DNA of 64,000 bases from Roseovarius lutimaris (GCF_900115165.1 NZ_FOVP01000005.1:1-64000), one strand, 5' to 3'; positions 43,261 through 52,039 are shown, counted from the stretch's first letter. Notes: a model not told the origin generated them from the sequence alone. Numbers and translations: made by a program.

Positions 43261-44226
43261 CTAGAGGATCGTCAGCGCATCCACCAGAAAGGGATGCCGC
43301 GCGATGGCGGGATCGACCACCGCCTGACGCAGGATCGGCTTCAGCGTCTCGGCCAGGGTTGCGGGCATATCCTGTAAAATCCCCTTGCGGGCGGTCACGC
43401 TTATGGTGCGCGTCAGCGGCGCCATCGGCAGTTCCAGCACGTCGATCTGATCGGCAAAGCGGCGCGCGCGCATCAGGGCCAGCGGGGTCAAGATGCTCCA
43501 GCCGGTGCCCTGCCCGACCAGCGCCAGAATGGCGTGATAGCTATCGAGTTCAAACCGATGCGGCAGCGTGAGGTTCTGGCGCGCCAGATGCGACGAGATC
43601 AGCCGCCCCATGTAATGGCGTTGGGTATACTGGATCAGCGGCAGGCGCTTGAGCTGTCGCAGCACATCGCCATCCTTGTCGATTACCCCCTTGGGGGCCG
43701 CCACCGCAAAGCCTTCGCGCAGGATCGGGTGGACCTCGACCCAATCGGTCTCGGCGCCAAATTCGGCGGCGACGATCACATCGAGGGCACGGGCGTCAAG
43801 CTGATCATAGAGGTGATGGCTGGCGCCGGTTTCGAGCAGGAACTGGCAGCGGGTCAACTCGGCGGCCATATGGGTCAAAAGCTGGGGTGTTACATCGGCC
43901 TCGAGGTCTTCGATCATGCCAAGACGAAACCGGGTGAGTGTCGAAAGTTGCGACATCGCCAATTCGGCGCGCGCCTGTGCGGCCTCGTTCAGGATCGCCT
44001 GCGCCCGGCGGTGCATGATCTCGCCCGCAGGGGTAAGGCGAATCGGGCGGGCATTGCGTTGCAGCAATGTGGCCCCGACCGCGCCTTCAAGATTGGTAAG
44101 CTGCTGGCTGACCGCCGACGGGCTCGCCCCGAGACGGCGCGCCGCAGCGGAAATCGAGCGTTCATCGGCCGCGGCCATAAACACCTCGATCCCCCAAAGG
44201 GTTATCCGACCGGGGCTTTCAACCAT
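43261..44226 (-). CDS. LysR-family regulator
   Basis: 321 residues. The N-terminal helix-turn-helix is WGIEVFMAAADERSISAAAR, then RLGASPSAVSQQLTNLEGAV, with NARPIRLTPAGEIMHRRA after it. The effector domain runs to the C-terminus, with GTGWSILTPLALMRARRF near 245. It lies 6 bases downstream of phaR on the same strand and may be cotranscribed with it. No divergent target gene is present, so its regulon is unclear. Confidence 0.9.
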   Translation of the reverse strand: MVESPGRITLWGIEVFMAAADERSISAAARRLGASPSAVSQQLTNLEGAVGATLLQRNARPIRLTPAGEIMHRRAQAILNEAAQARAELAMSQLSTLTRFRLGMIEDLEADVTPQLLTHMAAELTRCQFLLETGASHHLYDQLDARALDVIVAAEFGAETDWVEVHPILREGFAVAAPKGVIDKDGDVLRQLKRLPLIQYTQRHYMGRLISSHLARQNLTLPHRFELDSYHAILALVGQGTGWSILTPLALMRARRFADQIDVLELPMAPLTRTISVTARKGILQDMPATLAETLKPILRQAVVDPAIARHPFLVDALTIL

Positions 44227-44232
44227 CCGCGG

Positions 44233-44790
44233 CTATTTGCCAAGCTTTGAAAGCTTTTCCTGTAGGTCGGCCAGCTGTTTCTTGATGTCGTCAAGGTTGT
44301 CGTCTTCGGCCTCGGGCTTGGCGTCGGATTTATCGGGCGTGGTTCCCATTCCCGGCAAATTTCCGGTCATCGCCTTCATGAAGGCCTCTTGCTGGGCGCG
44401 CATCGCTTCCATGCCGGGCATTGTGGCCATTGGATTGGCCTTGGTCATATTCTCCAGAACCTTGGATTGACCATCGCGCAGCATCTCGAAACTTGCCGCG
44501 AGAAACTCGGGCACAACGCTTGTGGCCTGGGTGGTATAGCTGCGCACCAGATCGTTGAGCACATTGAGCGGCAGAACGCTTTCCCCGCGGCTCTCGTGCT
44601 CGGCGATGATTTGCAAAAGATACTGACGGGTCAGATCATCGCCGGATTTCAGGTCGATAATCTGAACTTCGCGGCCATCGCGGATGAACTCCGAAATATC
44701 TTCCAGCGTGACGTAATCGGACGTCTCGGTATTATACAACCGGCGGCTGGCATAGCGTTTGATCAGCAGCGGTTTTTTGGTGTCGGCCAA
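44233..44790 (-). CDS. phaR: PHA synthesis repressor
   Basis: 185 residues from a TTG at 44790, chosen because GGGAGG lies 8 bases upstream and the protein then begins ADTKKPLLIKRYASRRLYNT, the normal PhaR start. PhaR binds DNA at phasin and synthase promoters and is displaced by PHA granules. The N-terminal DNA-binding domain covers 1-60 (LIKRYASRRLYNTETSDYVT) and a granule-binding middle contains LVRSYTTQATSVVPEFLAAS. An acidic C-terminal coiled coil ends DDIKKQLADLQEKLSKLGK. Matching CTGC-N3-GCAG sites occur upstream of phaP, phaC and phaZ. Confidence 0.95.
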   Translation of the reverse strand: MADTKKPLLIKRYASRRLYNTETSDYVTLEDISEFIRDGREVQIIDLKSGDDLTRQYLLQIIAEHESRGESVLPLNVLNDLVRSYTTQATSVVPEFLAASFEMLRDGQSKVLENMTKANPMATMPGMEAMRAQQEAFMKAMTGNLPGMGTTPDKSDAKPEAEDDNLDDIKKQLADLQEKLSKLGK

Positions 44791-44809
44791 AGGGTATCCT
44801 CCCGGAAAA

Positions 44810-44821
44810 TGCAGCGCTGCA
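44810..44821. promoter_or_regulatory. TGCAGC palindrome before phaR
   Basis: TGCAGCGCTGCA, a perfect 12-base palindrome, sits just upstream of the phaR ribosome site. TGC/GCA spacing resembles, but does not match, the CTGC-N3-4-GCAG boxes; autoregulation by PhaR is possible. Confidence 0.4.
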
Positions 44822-44852
44822 GCGTAGCTTAGACGCAAGTGCGGCAAAAAGA

Positions 44853-44878
44853 AAGAGCGAGCCTTTCAGCTCGCTCTT
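44853..44878 (-). terminator. Terminator of the phasin gene
   Basis: AAGAGCGAGC (44853-44862) pairs with GCTCGCTCTT (44869-44878). On the minus strand the stem is followed by TCTTTTTG. It starts 47 bases after the phasin stop codon. Confidence 0.92.
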
Positions 44879-44924
44879 CGCAGTCCATACCCGTCAGGGA
44901 GGGGTCTGGGTATGTAACCTGCTA

Positions 44925-45374
44925 TTACTTGGCCGCCGCAGTGGCTTTTTGGGTCGCTGCGGTCACGTCTTCCGCTGCTTTTTTGACGGCTTTGGTTGCG
45001 TCGTCCTGCATGGATTTGCCAGCCGACATCATCAGCTCAACAGTTTCCATTTGCACTTTTTTCGCGATTTCAGCGAAAGCGGCCATGTTTTCAGCAGCAA
45101 CTTCAGCGTTGGCCGATGCGAAATCGGTTGCGGCTTTGGCGTAATCTGCGGGCTCTGCTTTGGCTTTCGAGATTTCGTTCAGCTTGGCAAGGGTGTCCTT
45201 GGTCCATTTGCTGGAGATCTCGGCCGATTTCTCGGCAGCCGACAGAGCAACGCCCGACAGTTTTTCGTTCAGGGTTGCCTGGTTTTTGAAGGCATCTTCC
45301 ATTGCTTTGGTGTCAACGGGGAACGCGCCCATGATGTCTTTCATTGCGCTGTTGAAGTCTTGTGTCTTAGCCAT
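44925..45374 (-). CDS. phaP: Phasin (PHA granule surface protein)
   Basis: 149 residues from the ATG at 45374, preceded by GAAAGGAC. Phasins coat PHA granules and control their size and number. The protein is Ala/Lys-rich, all-helical, with a phasin_2-like core (KAMEDAFKNQATLNEKLSGV, then FASANAEVAAENMAAFAEIA). It ends in AAEDVTAATQKATAAAK, a typical amphipathic tail. It lies between phaR and phaC, has its own strong terminator, and two PhaR-type boxes lie upstream, so strong induction during PHA accumulation is expected. Confidence 0.95.
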   Translation of the reverse strand: MAKTQDFNSAMKDIMGAFPVDTKAMEDAFKNQATLNEKLSGVALSAAEKSAEISSKWTKDTLAKLNEISKAKAEPADYAKAATDFASANAEVAAENMAAFAEIAKKVQMETVELMMSAGKSMQDDATKAVKKAAEDVTAATQKATAAAK

Positions 45375-45440
45375 TTGGTAAGTCCTTTCGGTTGAGCGGC
45401 GTGTTTGCCGTGTTCTGTATTCTGGAAACAGATATACATG

Positions 45441-45451
45441 CTGCACCGCAG
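45441..45451. promoter_or_regulatory. PhaR-type box 1 upstream of phaP
   Basis: CTGCACCGCAG fits the PhaR consensus CTGC-N3-4-GCAG known from Paracoccus. It is about 67 bases upstream of the phaP start. Confidence 0.75.
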
Positions 45452-45466
45452 CAATTCAAGTTTTTT

Positions 45467-45477
45467 CTGCATCGCAG
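45467..45477. promoter_or_regulatory. PhaR-type box 2 upstream of phaP
   Basis: CTGCATCGCAG fits the same consensus. Both boxes are followed by CAA and sit 26 bases apart, in an AT-rich stretch with TTTTTT runs that probably holds the phaP promoter. Confidence 0.75.
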
Positions 45478-45507
45478 CAATTTTTTCTCAACCGAAGGGA
45501 AAACCGT

Positions 45508-47316
45508 TTAAAATCCGTCGCTTGCCTTGGCACGCACATAGGTTCCGGGGGCCGGAGCCAATGCGGGATGCTTCGAATCACCCGGTTCGCGGGCCGGAAT
45601 CATCTTGCCGGACCGCGCCTTGAGCCACTCTTCCCACCGTGGCCACCATGACCCCTCGGTAAAGGTTGCCCCCTCAAGCCAGTCATCGGCCGCCAGACTC
45701 AGGTCGTCATTGGTATAATGGCCGTATTTCTTTTTAGAGGGCGGATTGACGATGCCCGCGATATGGCCCGACTCAGATACGATAAAGCTGCGATCCTTGG
45801 CGCCGGTCTGTTGAAAGCCGCGATAGCAATCTTTCCAGGCCGCGATGTGATCGGTCTGACAGGTGATCGCCATCAGCGGCACTTTGACGTCACTGATATG
45901 CAGCGTCTCCCCCAGAAGCTTGAAACCGCCGTCGATGAATTCATTGCGTTGGCACAACCCGCGCAGATATTGCGTCGTCATTCGGCCCGGAAGGTTGGCG
46001 CCATCGCCATTCCAATACAGCAGATCAAACGCGGGCGGGGTTTCCCCCATCATATAGCTTTTGACTGCCGGCTGATACACCAGATCCTTGGAGCGCAGGA
46101 ACGACATCGTGCGCGACATGATGAACGAGCGCAGCAAGCCTTGTTGGGCGACTTCCTGTTCGATCCCGTCAATGAAATCGTCCTGTAGGAAGGGGGTGAA
46201 CTCGCCCTGCTCCGAGAAATCGGTGAGCGCGGTAAAGAAGGTGGCGGATTTGACAGATTTGTCACCGCGTTTTTCCAGCAACGCCAGCGTCAGGTGAAGC
46301 GTCGTTCCCGCGATGCAATAGCCCACGGTGTTGACCTTTTTCTGGCCGGTGATCGCCTTGACCTCGGAAATGGCGGTCAGGAAGCCTTCTTCGACATATT
46401 CATCAAGACCGACCTCGGCATAGGTCGTATCGGGGTTGATCCAGGACACCACGAACAGGGTATAGCCCTGATCGGTGAGCCATTTGATCATGCTGTTCTG
46501 GGCCTTGAGATCGAGAATATAGAATTTGTTGATCCAGGGCGGAAAGATGATCAGAGGGGTCGCGTGCACCTCTTCGGTTGTCGGCGCATATTGGATCAGT
46601 TCCATCATGCGATTGCGATAGACCACCTCGCCGGGGGTTGTGGCGATATTCTCGCCAAGGATAAACGATGTCTCATCGGCCAGACGCACCACAAGCTCGC
46701 CCTTGTTGGCCTCAAGATCCGCGATCAGGTTTTCCAACCCCTTCACAAGCGACGCGCCTTCGGTTTCCACCGCACGTTCAAGCGCATCGGGGTTGGTGCC
46801 AAGAAAGTTGGTCGGCGACATCATGTCGATGATCTGATGCGCGAAGTAATCCAACCGCCGCTTTTCCTTGGGATCAAGGTCATCGACATCTCCGACCGCA
46901 TCCTCGATTGCTTGCGCGTTTAGGGCATATTGCTGTTTGATGTACTTGAAATAAGGGTGGCTCTGCCAGAGCGGGTTGGCAAACCGTTTATCACCCGCCA
47001 GAATATCCGGCATCTCGTCAAGCTCTGCGCCATCGCCGCGCAACATCAGCTGTTGGGCATCCATGAAGTGGCGCACCGACTTGCCCCAGTATTCCAGCTG
47101 TTGCTCATAAATCTTGCCGGGATTTTCAATCATCTCGGTCCAATATGAACTGGCCGCCTTGGCAAACAAATCCTGCGAGGGCGTGTTCAAGGTCGGATTG
47201 GCCGGAGTGCGCGACGCCAGAGCCTGAATCAGGCGCTGCGACAATTGCTCGACCTTCGCGAGATTTTCATTCAGCTTTTCTATATTTTCGCCTGCGACAT
47301 CGTCTTGCATTGCCAT
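45508..47316 (-). CDS. phaC: Class I poly(3-hydroxyalkanoate) synthase
   Basis: 602 residues. It polymerises short-chain hydroxyacyl-CoA into PHA granules. The lipase-like box is VNTVGYCIAGTTLHLTLALL with the nucleophile Cys334; the acid is in CQTDHIAAWKDCYRG near Asp489 and the base in SESGHIAGIVNPPSKKKYG, His518. The N-terminal 200 residues contain PLWQSHPYFKYIKQQYALNA, typical of class I. No phaA or phaB is nearby, so monomer supply is encoded elsewhere. A PhaR-type box lies in the phaC-phaZ divergent spacer. Confidence 0.97.
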   Translation of the reverse strand: MAMQDDVAGENIEKLNENLAKVEQLSQRLIQALASRTPANPTLNTPSQDLFAKAASSYWTEMIENPGKIYEQQLEYWGKSVRHFMDAQQLMLRGDGAELDEMPDILAGDKRFANPLWQSHPYFKYIKQQYALNAQAIEDAVGDVDDLDPKEKRRLDYFAHQIIDMMSPTNFLGTNPDALERAVETEGASLVKGLENLIADLEANKGELVVRLADETSFILGENIATTPGEVVYRNRMMELIQYAPTTEEVHATPLIIFPPWINKFYILDLKAQNSMIKWLTDQGYTLFVVSWINPDTTYAEVGLDEYVEEGFLTAISEVKAITGQKKVNTVGYCIAGTTLHLTLALLEKRGDKSVKSATFFTALTDFSEQGEFTPFLQDDFIDGIEQEVAQQGLLRSFIMSRTMSFLRSKDLVYQPAVKSYMMGETPPAFDLLYWNGDGANLPGRMTTQYLRGLCQRNEFIDGGFKLLGETLHISDVKVPLMAITCQTDHIAAWKDCYRGFQQTGAKDRSFIVSESGHIAGIVNPPSKKKYGHYTNDDLSLAADDWLEGATFTEGSWWPRWEEWLKARSGKMIPAREPGDSKHPALAPAPGTYVRAKASDGF

Positions 47317-47341
47317 TTATACCATTTCCCTTTAACTCTTT

Positions 47342-47352
47342 CTGCTATGCAG
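47342..47352. promoter_or_regulatory. PhaR-type box 3 between phaC and phaZ
   Basis: CTGCTATGCAG fits CTGC-N3-GCAG and lies 26 bases upstream of the phaC start and 93 bases upstream of phaZ. It could serve both divergent genes. Confidence 0.7.
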
Positions 47353-47400
47353 CATACCGTTGTCCGCCGGAGGGGCAGTGCGACGGATGGAACCGGGCTT

Positions 47401-47435
47401 ACCTGCCTTATATAGGCATACCTGCCTTACGTAGG
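47401..47435 (+). repeat. 16-base tandem direct repeat at the phaZ ribosome site
   Basis: ACCTGCCTTATATAGG (47401-47416) and ACCTGCCTTACGTAGG (47420-47435) differ at two bases and have a 19-base period. The second copy runs into the phaZ Shine-Dalgarno AGGAGA. Confidence 0.75.
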
Positions 47436-47444
47436 AGACGAACT

Positions 47445-48743
47445 ATGCGTTACATGGCGACTTACGACCTGATGGAAACCCTCCGTAATACCAATCAATG
47501 GCTCGGTGCGTCAGCTCTTTCAATGGCATCTTACCCTGTTTTCAGCATGGTGCCAAACCCTGCTTTGAACTGGATGGCCGCATGGGGACAGGTAACCGAG
47601 CGCACATTCCAGCGCATGGTTACCAAGCCTGACTGGGGCATCCGCACCTTCACTTGCGAGGATGGCAAGGATCATCTGGTCAGCATCGAAAAGGTGGTCG
47701 AACGCCCGTTTGGCGATCTGATCCACTTCGCCGTGCCGGGCCGCAAGCCGATGAAACGGCGCGTGATGCTGGTCGCACCGATGTCGGGCCACTATGCCAC
47801 CCTCCTGCGCTCCACCGTCAAAAGCCTGCTGGTGCATTGCGAAGTCTATGTCACCGACTGGCACAATGCCCGCGACATCCCGGTCAGCGCAGGCAAATTC
47901 GACGTCGAGGATTACACGCTTTATCTGGTTGATTTCATGCGCGAAATGGGCCCTGACACCCACGTCATCGCCGTGTGTCAGCCCGCGCCGCTGACCCTGG
48001 CCGCCACCGCCTATCTGGCCGAGCTGGATCCAGAGGCACAGCCGCGTACATTGACCCTGATCGGCGGGCCGATTGACCCCGATGCCAGCCCGACCGACGT
48101 CACCGATTTTGGCCGCCGCGTCACCATGGGTCAACTCGAAGAAACCATGATTCAGCGTGTCGGCTTTCAGCACAAGGGCGTTGGTCGATCGGTTTATCCG
48201 GGCCTGTTGCAGCTTGCGTCGTTCGTGTCGATGAACAGCGAGCGCCACATGACCGCCTTTAAAGATCAGATCATGCGCGTCGCGCGCGGGGAAGCCAGCG
48301 ATCACGACCCGCACAACCGATTCTACGATGAATATCTGGCCGTGATGGACATGCCCGCCGAATTCTATCTATCCACGGTCGAGCGCATATTCAAAGGTCT
48401 AGAGATTGCCCGGAACGAGTTTACCATCAAGGGCCATAAGGTCGATATTGGCAAGATCACCAATGTCGCAGTGAAAACCGTCGAAGGCGGCAAAGATGAC
48501 ATCTCGGCGCCCGGCCAATGCGTCGCCGCCCTGGCGCTTTGCACCGGCCTGCCGGATGAGAAAAAGGCCAGCTATCTTGAACCGGAGGCGGGTCATTACG
48601 GCATCTTCGCCGGGCGTAGCTGGCGCAACAACATTCGCCCGCTGGTGCTTGATTTCATTGATGCCAACTCGGCCCCTTCCGCCCCGAAAGCGGCAAAACC
48701 GACCCCCAAGGCGGCCAACAAGAACCTGGCCGCAAACGGTTAG
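47445..48743 (+). CDS. phaZ: Intracellular PHA depolymerase
   Basis: 432 residues from the ATG at 47445, with GTAGGAGA upstream. It degrades native intracellular PHA granules to hydroxybutyrate units. The family start is MATYDLMETLRNTNQWLGAS; residues about 100-300 hold VMLVAPMSGHYATLLRSTVK, and the nucleophile box is HVIAVCQPAPLTLAATAYL, where Cys replaces the Ser of ordinary lipases, as in Ralstonia-type PhaZ. Later ISAPGQCVAALALCTGLP and EAGHYGIFAGRSWR supply the acid/base region. It is divergent from phaC with a shared PhaR-type box and has a strong terminator. Confidence 0.95.
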   Translation: MRYMATYDLMETLRNTNQWLGASALSMASYPVFSMVPNPALNWMAAWGQVTERTFQRMVTKPDWGIRTFTCEDGKDHLVSIEKVVERPFGDLIHFAVPGRKPMKRRVMLVAPMSGHYATLLRSTVKSLLVHCEVYVTDWHNARDIPVSAGKFDVEDYTLYLVDFMREMGPDTHVIAVCQPAPLTLAATAYLAELDPEAQPRTLTLIGGPIDPDASPTDVTDFGRRVTMGQLEETMIQRVGFQHKGVGRSVYPGLLQLASFVSMNSERHMTAFKDQIMRVARGEASDHDPHNRFYDEYLAVMDMPAEFYLSTVERIFKGLEIARNEFTIKGHKVDIGKITNVAVKTVEGGKDDISAPGQCVAALALCTGLPDEKKASYLEPEAGHYGIFAGRSWRNNIRPLVLDFIDANSAPSAPKAAKPTPKAANKNLAANG

Positions 48744-48759
48744 ATCAATCCTGACAACC

Positions 48760-48792
48760 AAAAGGGCCGCCGGAGATCTCGGCGGCCCTTTT
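48760..48792. terminator. Bidirectional terminator after phaZ and the convergent hydrolase
   Basis: AAAAGGGCCGCCG (48760-48772) pairs with CGGCGGCCCTTTT (48780-48792). U-runs occur on both strands, so it can serve phaZ and the hydrolase at 48816-49544. Confidence 0.9.
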
Positions 48793-48815
48793 GGTGTCTC
48801 TCGCCTCTGCAACGT

Positions 48816-49544
48816 TTACGCATCTACCCGCTTTTGCAACACGAACGGCTGATCCAGCCAGGCGCGCAGCGCCACCGTCGTCGCCTCGGGCGCCTCCATC
48901 GGGGGCAGATGCCCGGCCCCTTCGATCACCGACAGGCTTGCATAGGGAATAAGGTCAGCCATAAAGCTGTGCCGCTTGACCGGCGTCAGCCCGTCATGAC
49001 GCCCGCAAAGCACCAGGGTCGGCACCTTGCAACGTCGCAAAACCGATTGATAATCGCGCCTGCGCTGTAAAGCGCGAACTTGGCGAACGATCGCATCCGC
49101 GCCAATATTTTCCGCCATCTCCGCAAGTTGCGCCATGATCGCCGCGCGGCCCGTGCCCGGCGCAAGATAATCGGGCAACAAGAAGCTCTGTACCGCATCG
49201 CCAAGACCGCCCGAGCGCAGCTTGATGATGAACGGCTCATAAGCGGTGGCCGATTGCGGTGTCTCGGCAAGCGGATTGGTGTCCATCAGCGCGATCCGCG
49301 ACACCCTGTCAGGGGCGCGGCGCAGGATCTCCATCGCGACGATGCCGCCCATCGACAGCCCCGCAAGGGCAAAGCGCCGTGGCAGCACATCAAGCAGGCC
49401 CGATGCAATTTCCTCAACCCTGTCACCGCCGGTAATCGGGGCCACGGTGACGGCCGTATCCCTGCTTAGATCTGTCAATTGCTGGGTGAAAAGCCGCGCG
49501 TCGCACATCATGCCGGGTAAAAAGACCACCGGATCCTGGGTCAT
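48816..49544 (-). CDS. Alpha/beta hydrolase
   Basis: 242 residues from the ATG at 49544 (AAAGGAT upstream). Fold markers are VVFLPGMMCDARLFTQQL at the N-terminus, FALAGLSMGGIVAMEILR with the nucleophile Ser near residue 78, LVLCGRHDGLTPVKRHSF with the acid near 185, and GAGHLPPMEAPEATTVAL with the His near 216. Its position next to PHA genes suggests, without proof, a hydroxyacyl ester hydrolase or a lactonase. It is convergent to phaZ. Confidence 0.85.
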   Translation of the reverse strand: MTQDPVVFLPGMMCDARLFTQQLTDLSRDTAVTVAPITGGDRVEEIASGLLDVLPRRFALAGLSMGGIVAMEILRRAPDRVSRIALMDTNPLAETPQSATAYEPFIIKLRSGGLGDAVQSFLLPDYLAPGTGRAAIMAQLAEMAENIGADAIVRQVRALQRRRDYQSVLRRCKVPTLVLCGRHDGLTPVKRHSFMADLIPYASLSVIEGAGHLPPMEAPEATTVALRAWLDQPFVLQKRVDA

Positions 49545-49705
49545 GAAATATCCTTTGCTCGATATTGGACCGAAACTGCCTCGCCCCCAGATTGACACCA
49601 GATGTAGCCCTGCGGTCAAGCCAATGCGCCCGCGCGGGCTATAATATGCCGGTGATCCGGCTTAGCATAAGTGTGATCGCGCCTTGGGTGTTGCCCGGCG
49701 CAAAT

Positions 49706-50473
49706 TCAGCGCGCCCTCTGGCCGCCGCCCCGCGCGATCACCTCTTCGACAGAACGCACGATCAGGTCGAGGCAATCGGGATCGGAAAAGCGGTGATCGG
49801 CCCCTTTCACCAGTGTCAGACGTATATCTTTTCCTGTTGCATGGTCCAAAAGCCGCATGGCGACCGAGATATCCACATCTTTATCGGCTGTACCTTGCAA
49901 AAATCGAACATTGAAGGGCAGATTCAGCGGCTCACGCAAAACCAGCTGAGTGCGGCCTTCCTCAATCAGGCGGCGGGTGATGATATAGGGCTCGCCATAT
50001 TCGCTTGGCAGGGCGATCTGTCCGGTTTCGACGAGTTCGGCGCGCTGCGCCTCGTCAAATCCCGCCCACATCGAGTCTTCGGTGAAATCCGGTGCGGCAG
50101 CGATGGTGACAAGCCCCGCCACGCGCTCGGGCATGGCGCGCGCGATCAGCAAGGAGATCCAGCCGCCCATGGATGAGCCAACCAGAACCTGCGGCCCATC
50201 GGTGAGCGCAGCAATCGCCGCCCCGGCATCTGCGGCCCAATCGCCAATACACCCGTCGCTGAAAGCGCCCGATGATTGGCCATGGCCGGAATAGTCAAAC
50301 CGCAGAAAAGCGTGCCCGGTCTTAGCCGCCCAGTCTTCAAGATGGATCGCCTTGGTGCCCTCCATGTCGGATTTGAATCCGCCCAGAAACACCACGCCCG
50401 GCGCCGTGCCCGGCGTCTGGTGATAGGCCAGTTTGCGGCCGGTGTCGGTGGTCAGGTAAGCGGGATCGGGCAT
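49706..50473 (-). CDS. Alpha/beta hydrolase, ABHD10-like
   Basis: 255 residues from the ATG at 50473 (GGAGG upstream). It has VVFLGGFKSDMEGTKAIHLE near residue 25, a pattern shared with ABHD10/palmitoyl-thioesterase-like hydrolases, then FLRFDYSGHGQSSGAF, VLVGSSMGGWISLLIARAM with the nucleophile Ser, LQGTADKDVDISVAMRLL with the acid and KGADHRFSDPDCLD with the His. Substrate unknown. It does not form an operon with the next hydrolase; 161 bases separate them. Confidence 0.85.
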   Translation of the reverse strand: MPDPAYLTTDTGRKLAYHQTPGTAPGVVFLGGFKSDMEGTKAIHLEDWAAKTGHAFLRFDYSGHGQSSGAFSDGCIGDWAADAGAAIAALTDGPQVLVGSSMGGWISLLIARAMPERVAGLVTIAAAPDFTEDSMWAGFDEAQRAELVETGQIALPSEYGEPYIITRRLIEEGRTQLVLREPLNLPFNVRFLQGTADKDVDISVAMRLLDHATGKDIRLTLVKGADHRFSDPDCLDLIVRSVEEVIARGGGQRAR

Positions 50474-50549
50474 GGCATCCTCCGTCGTGTCATCGCGCAA
50501 TAATGCCCCGCGACGCCGTCACGGGCAAACCGGTTTTCGCACCTGCGTG

Positions 50550-51797
50550 CTAGCCCTCGACCGACCGCAGCGTCAGGGCCAGAGCGCCGCCAAGAAACGC
50601 CATCACCGCAAAGCCAGCAAGCGCACCGGTCGGGCCGATGAACGAAAGCGCGCCACCAAAGGCCCCGGCCAACAACAGGATGATCCCGATCGCCGTATTT
50701 GCCAGTGCGGCATTCTGCGAGCGCTTGTTTTCATCCGAAATATCAACAAGGTAGACCGAGCGCGCCTGACGCACCCCGTGATAGGCAAGCATCAACAGAA
50801 ACAGGATCGCCGGGATCACGCCGGGGCTGTTGGCACGCCCAAGGCCCTCGGCAAAAATCGCCGCCAGCATGGCGCAGCCGCCGGCGACACCGGTCAGCAA
50901 AAGCACCTTCGGGCTATGCTCATCGGCCATCCGCCCCCAGATATAAGAGCTTAGAAACGACGCCCCCGAAGAGGCCAGAACAAGCGCGCCGAGCGTGTTG
51001 AGCCCCGCGCCCCCCTGTGCCGACAAAACCACCATGTAGGGCGGTGCCAGAGCGGTCGAAACCAGCAACCCGCGCACCAGAATGAAGCGGCGCAAATTGG
51101 CGTCACCGCGCAGGATCGCAAGATATCCGCCCGTCGCATCAGTGGTCTCGGGTGTGCTGTCGTCCTCATTAAGCTGTGCCAGAACCATCGCCGCGATCCC
51201 CCAGGCCAGCGCCGCAATCGCAATAACGCCGATGACCGCGCCGCGCGTCTGCAACACACCGGTCAACAGCAGCCCGGCAAAGACCAGCACCGCCGCCGCC
51301 GAAACCGACCCGGCAAGCCCGGTCACGGCGCCGCGCCGCGATTGGCCGACGGTCTTGCCGAGAATATCCTTGTAAGACACCGAACAGGCCGCGCGCGCCA
51401 AGGCCAGAAGCGCCAGAAACGCGCATATCGCAAGCCCTGCGGCCCAGCCGGTAAGGAAAAACGCGGCCACCGCGATCATTGCTGCCGCCAATCCCTGAAC
51501 CGCACTGCCGATGACCCAGACCCAGCGTCGCTGTCGCAGGCGTTGCAAGATGGCGCCGAACACAAGCTGGGGCAGGAGCGCGCCCGCCTCGCGGATCGGG
51601 ACCAGCAGGCCCACGAAAACGGTCGGCGCGCCCAGGATCCCCAAAAGCCAGCTCAGCACCAGCTTGGGGTCAATCAGCCCATCGGCGATTTTCGTCAGCG
51701 TAAGCGCGACTAGGTGACGGCGCGCATTGCGCGCCTCTGGCTCCGACATCTCTGACGAAACAAGGTGAGCCGTCAGGCTTTTTACAACGCGTTTCAA
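50550..51797 (-). CDS. MFS transporter
   Basis: 415 residues with 12 hydrophobic segments. The first half contains VGLLVPIREAGALLPQLVFG and the second half VGLLV-like gaps and FLSSYIWGRMADEHSPKVLL, the loop 8-9 A-like motif of MFS proteins. It ends in LGGALALTLRSVEG. Probable proton-coupled exporter or importer of small molecules; no substrate is suggested by neighbours. The start ATG at 51797 overlaps nothing; the small gene at 51815-52039 on the same strand ends 17 bases upstream and may be cotranscribed. Confidence 0.85.
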   Translation of the reverse strand: MKRVVKSLTAHLVSSEMSEPEARNARRHLVALTLTKIADGLIDPKLVLSWLLGILGAPTVFVGLLVPIREAGALLPQLVFGAILQRLRQRRWVWVIGSAVQGLAAAMIAVAAFFLTGWAAGLAICAFLALLALARAACSVSYKDILGKTVGQSRRGAVTGLAGSVSAAAVLVFAGLLLTGVLQTRGAVIGVIAIAALAWGIAAMVLAQLNEDDSTPETTDATGGYLAILRGDANLRRFILVRGLLVSTALAPPYMVVLSAQGGAGLNTLGALVLASSGASFLSSYIWGRMADEHSPKVLLLTGVAGGCAMLAAIFAEGLGRANSPGVIPAILFLLMLAYHGVRQARSVYLVDISDENKRSQNAALANTAIGIILLLAGAFGGALSFIGPTGALAGFAVMAFLGGALALTLRSVEG

Positions 51798-51814
51798 TGT
51801 TTATCCGAGGCCCT

Positions 51815-52039
51815 TTAGCCCCCGACATACGATCCCTGGCGGGGACGGTAAAACACTTTCTGGTTATGCAGTCGCCCCAGAAGATCCTGAATCCGGCGCA
51901 GGGTGTCATTTGATTCAGCCGAACTCTCGCCAACCTCGTCATTCGGCGCGGCCAACTCTGCTTTCGTCTGGCGCAACGCGTTCTCGATAAGGTCCATATC
52001 TTCTACGGTCAGTTCGAAGTTCGAGTTATAGGTTGGCAT
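51815..52039 (-). CDS. Small conserved-looking cytoplasmic protein
   Basis: 74 residues. It starts MPTYNSNFELTVEDMDLIEN and continues with a helix, then NDTLRRIQDLLGRLHNQKVF and ends YRPRQGSYVGG. The composition is acidic with a heptad-like leucine pattern (LRRIQDLLGRL), suggesting a dimerising helix. No family assigned; its place upstream of an MFS gene may be incidental. Confidence 0.65.
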   Translation of the reverse strand: MPTYNSNFELTVEDMDLIENALRQTKAELAAPNDEVGESSAESNDTLRRIQDLLGRLHNQKVFYRPRQGSYVGG

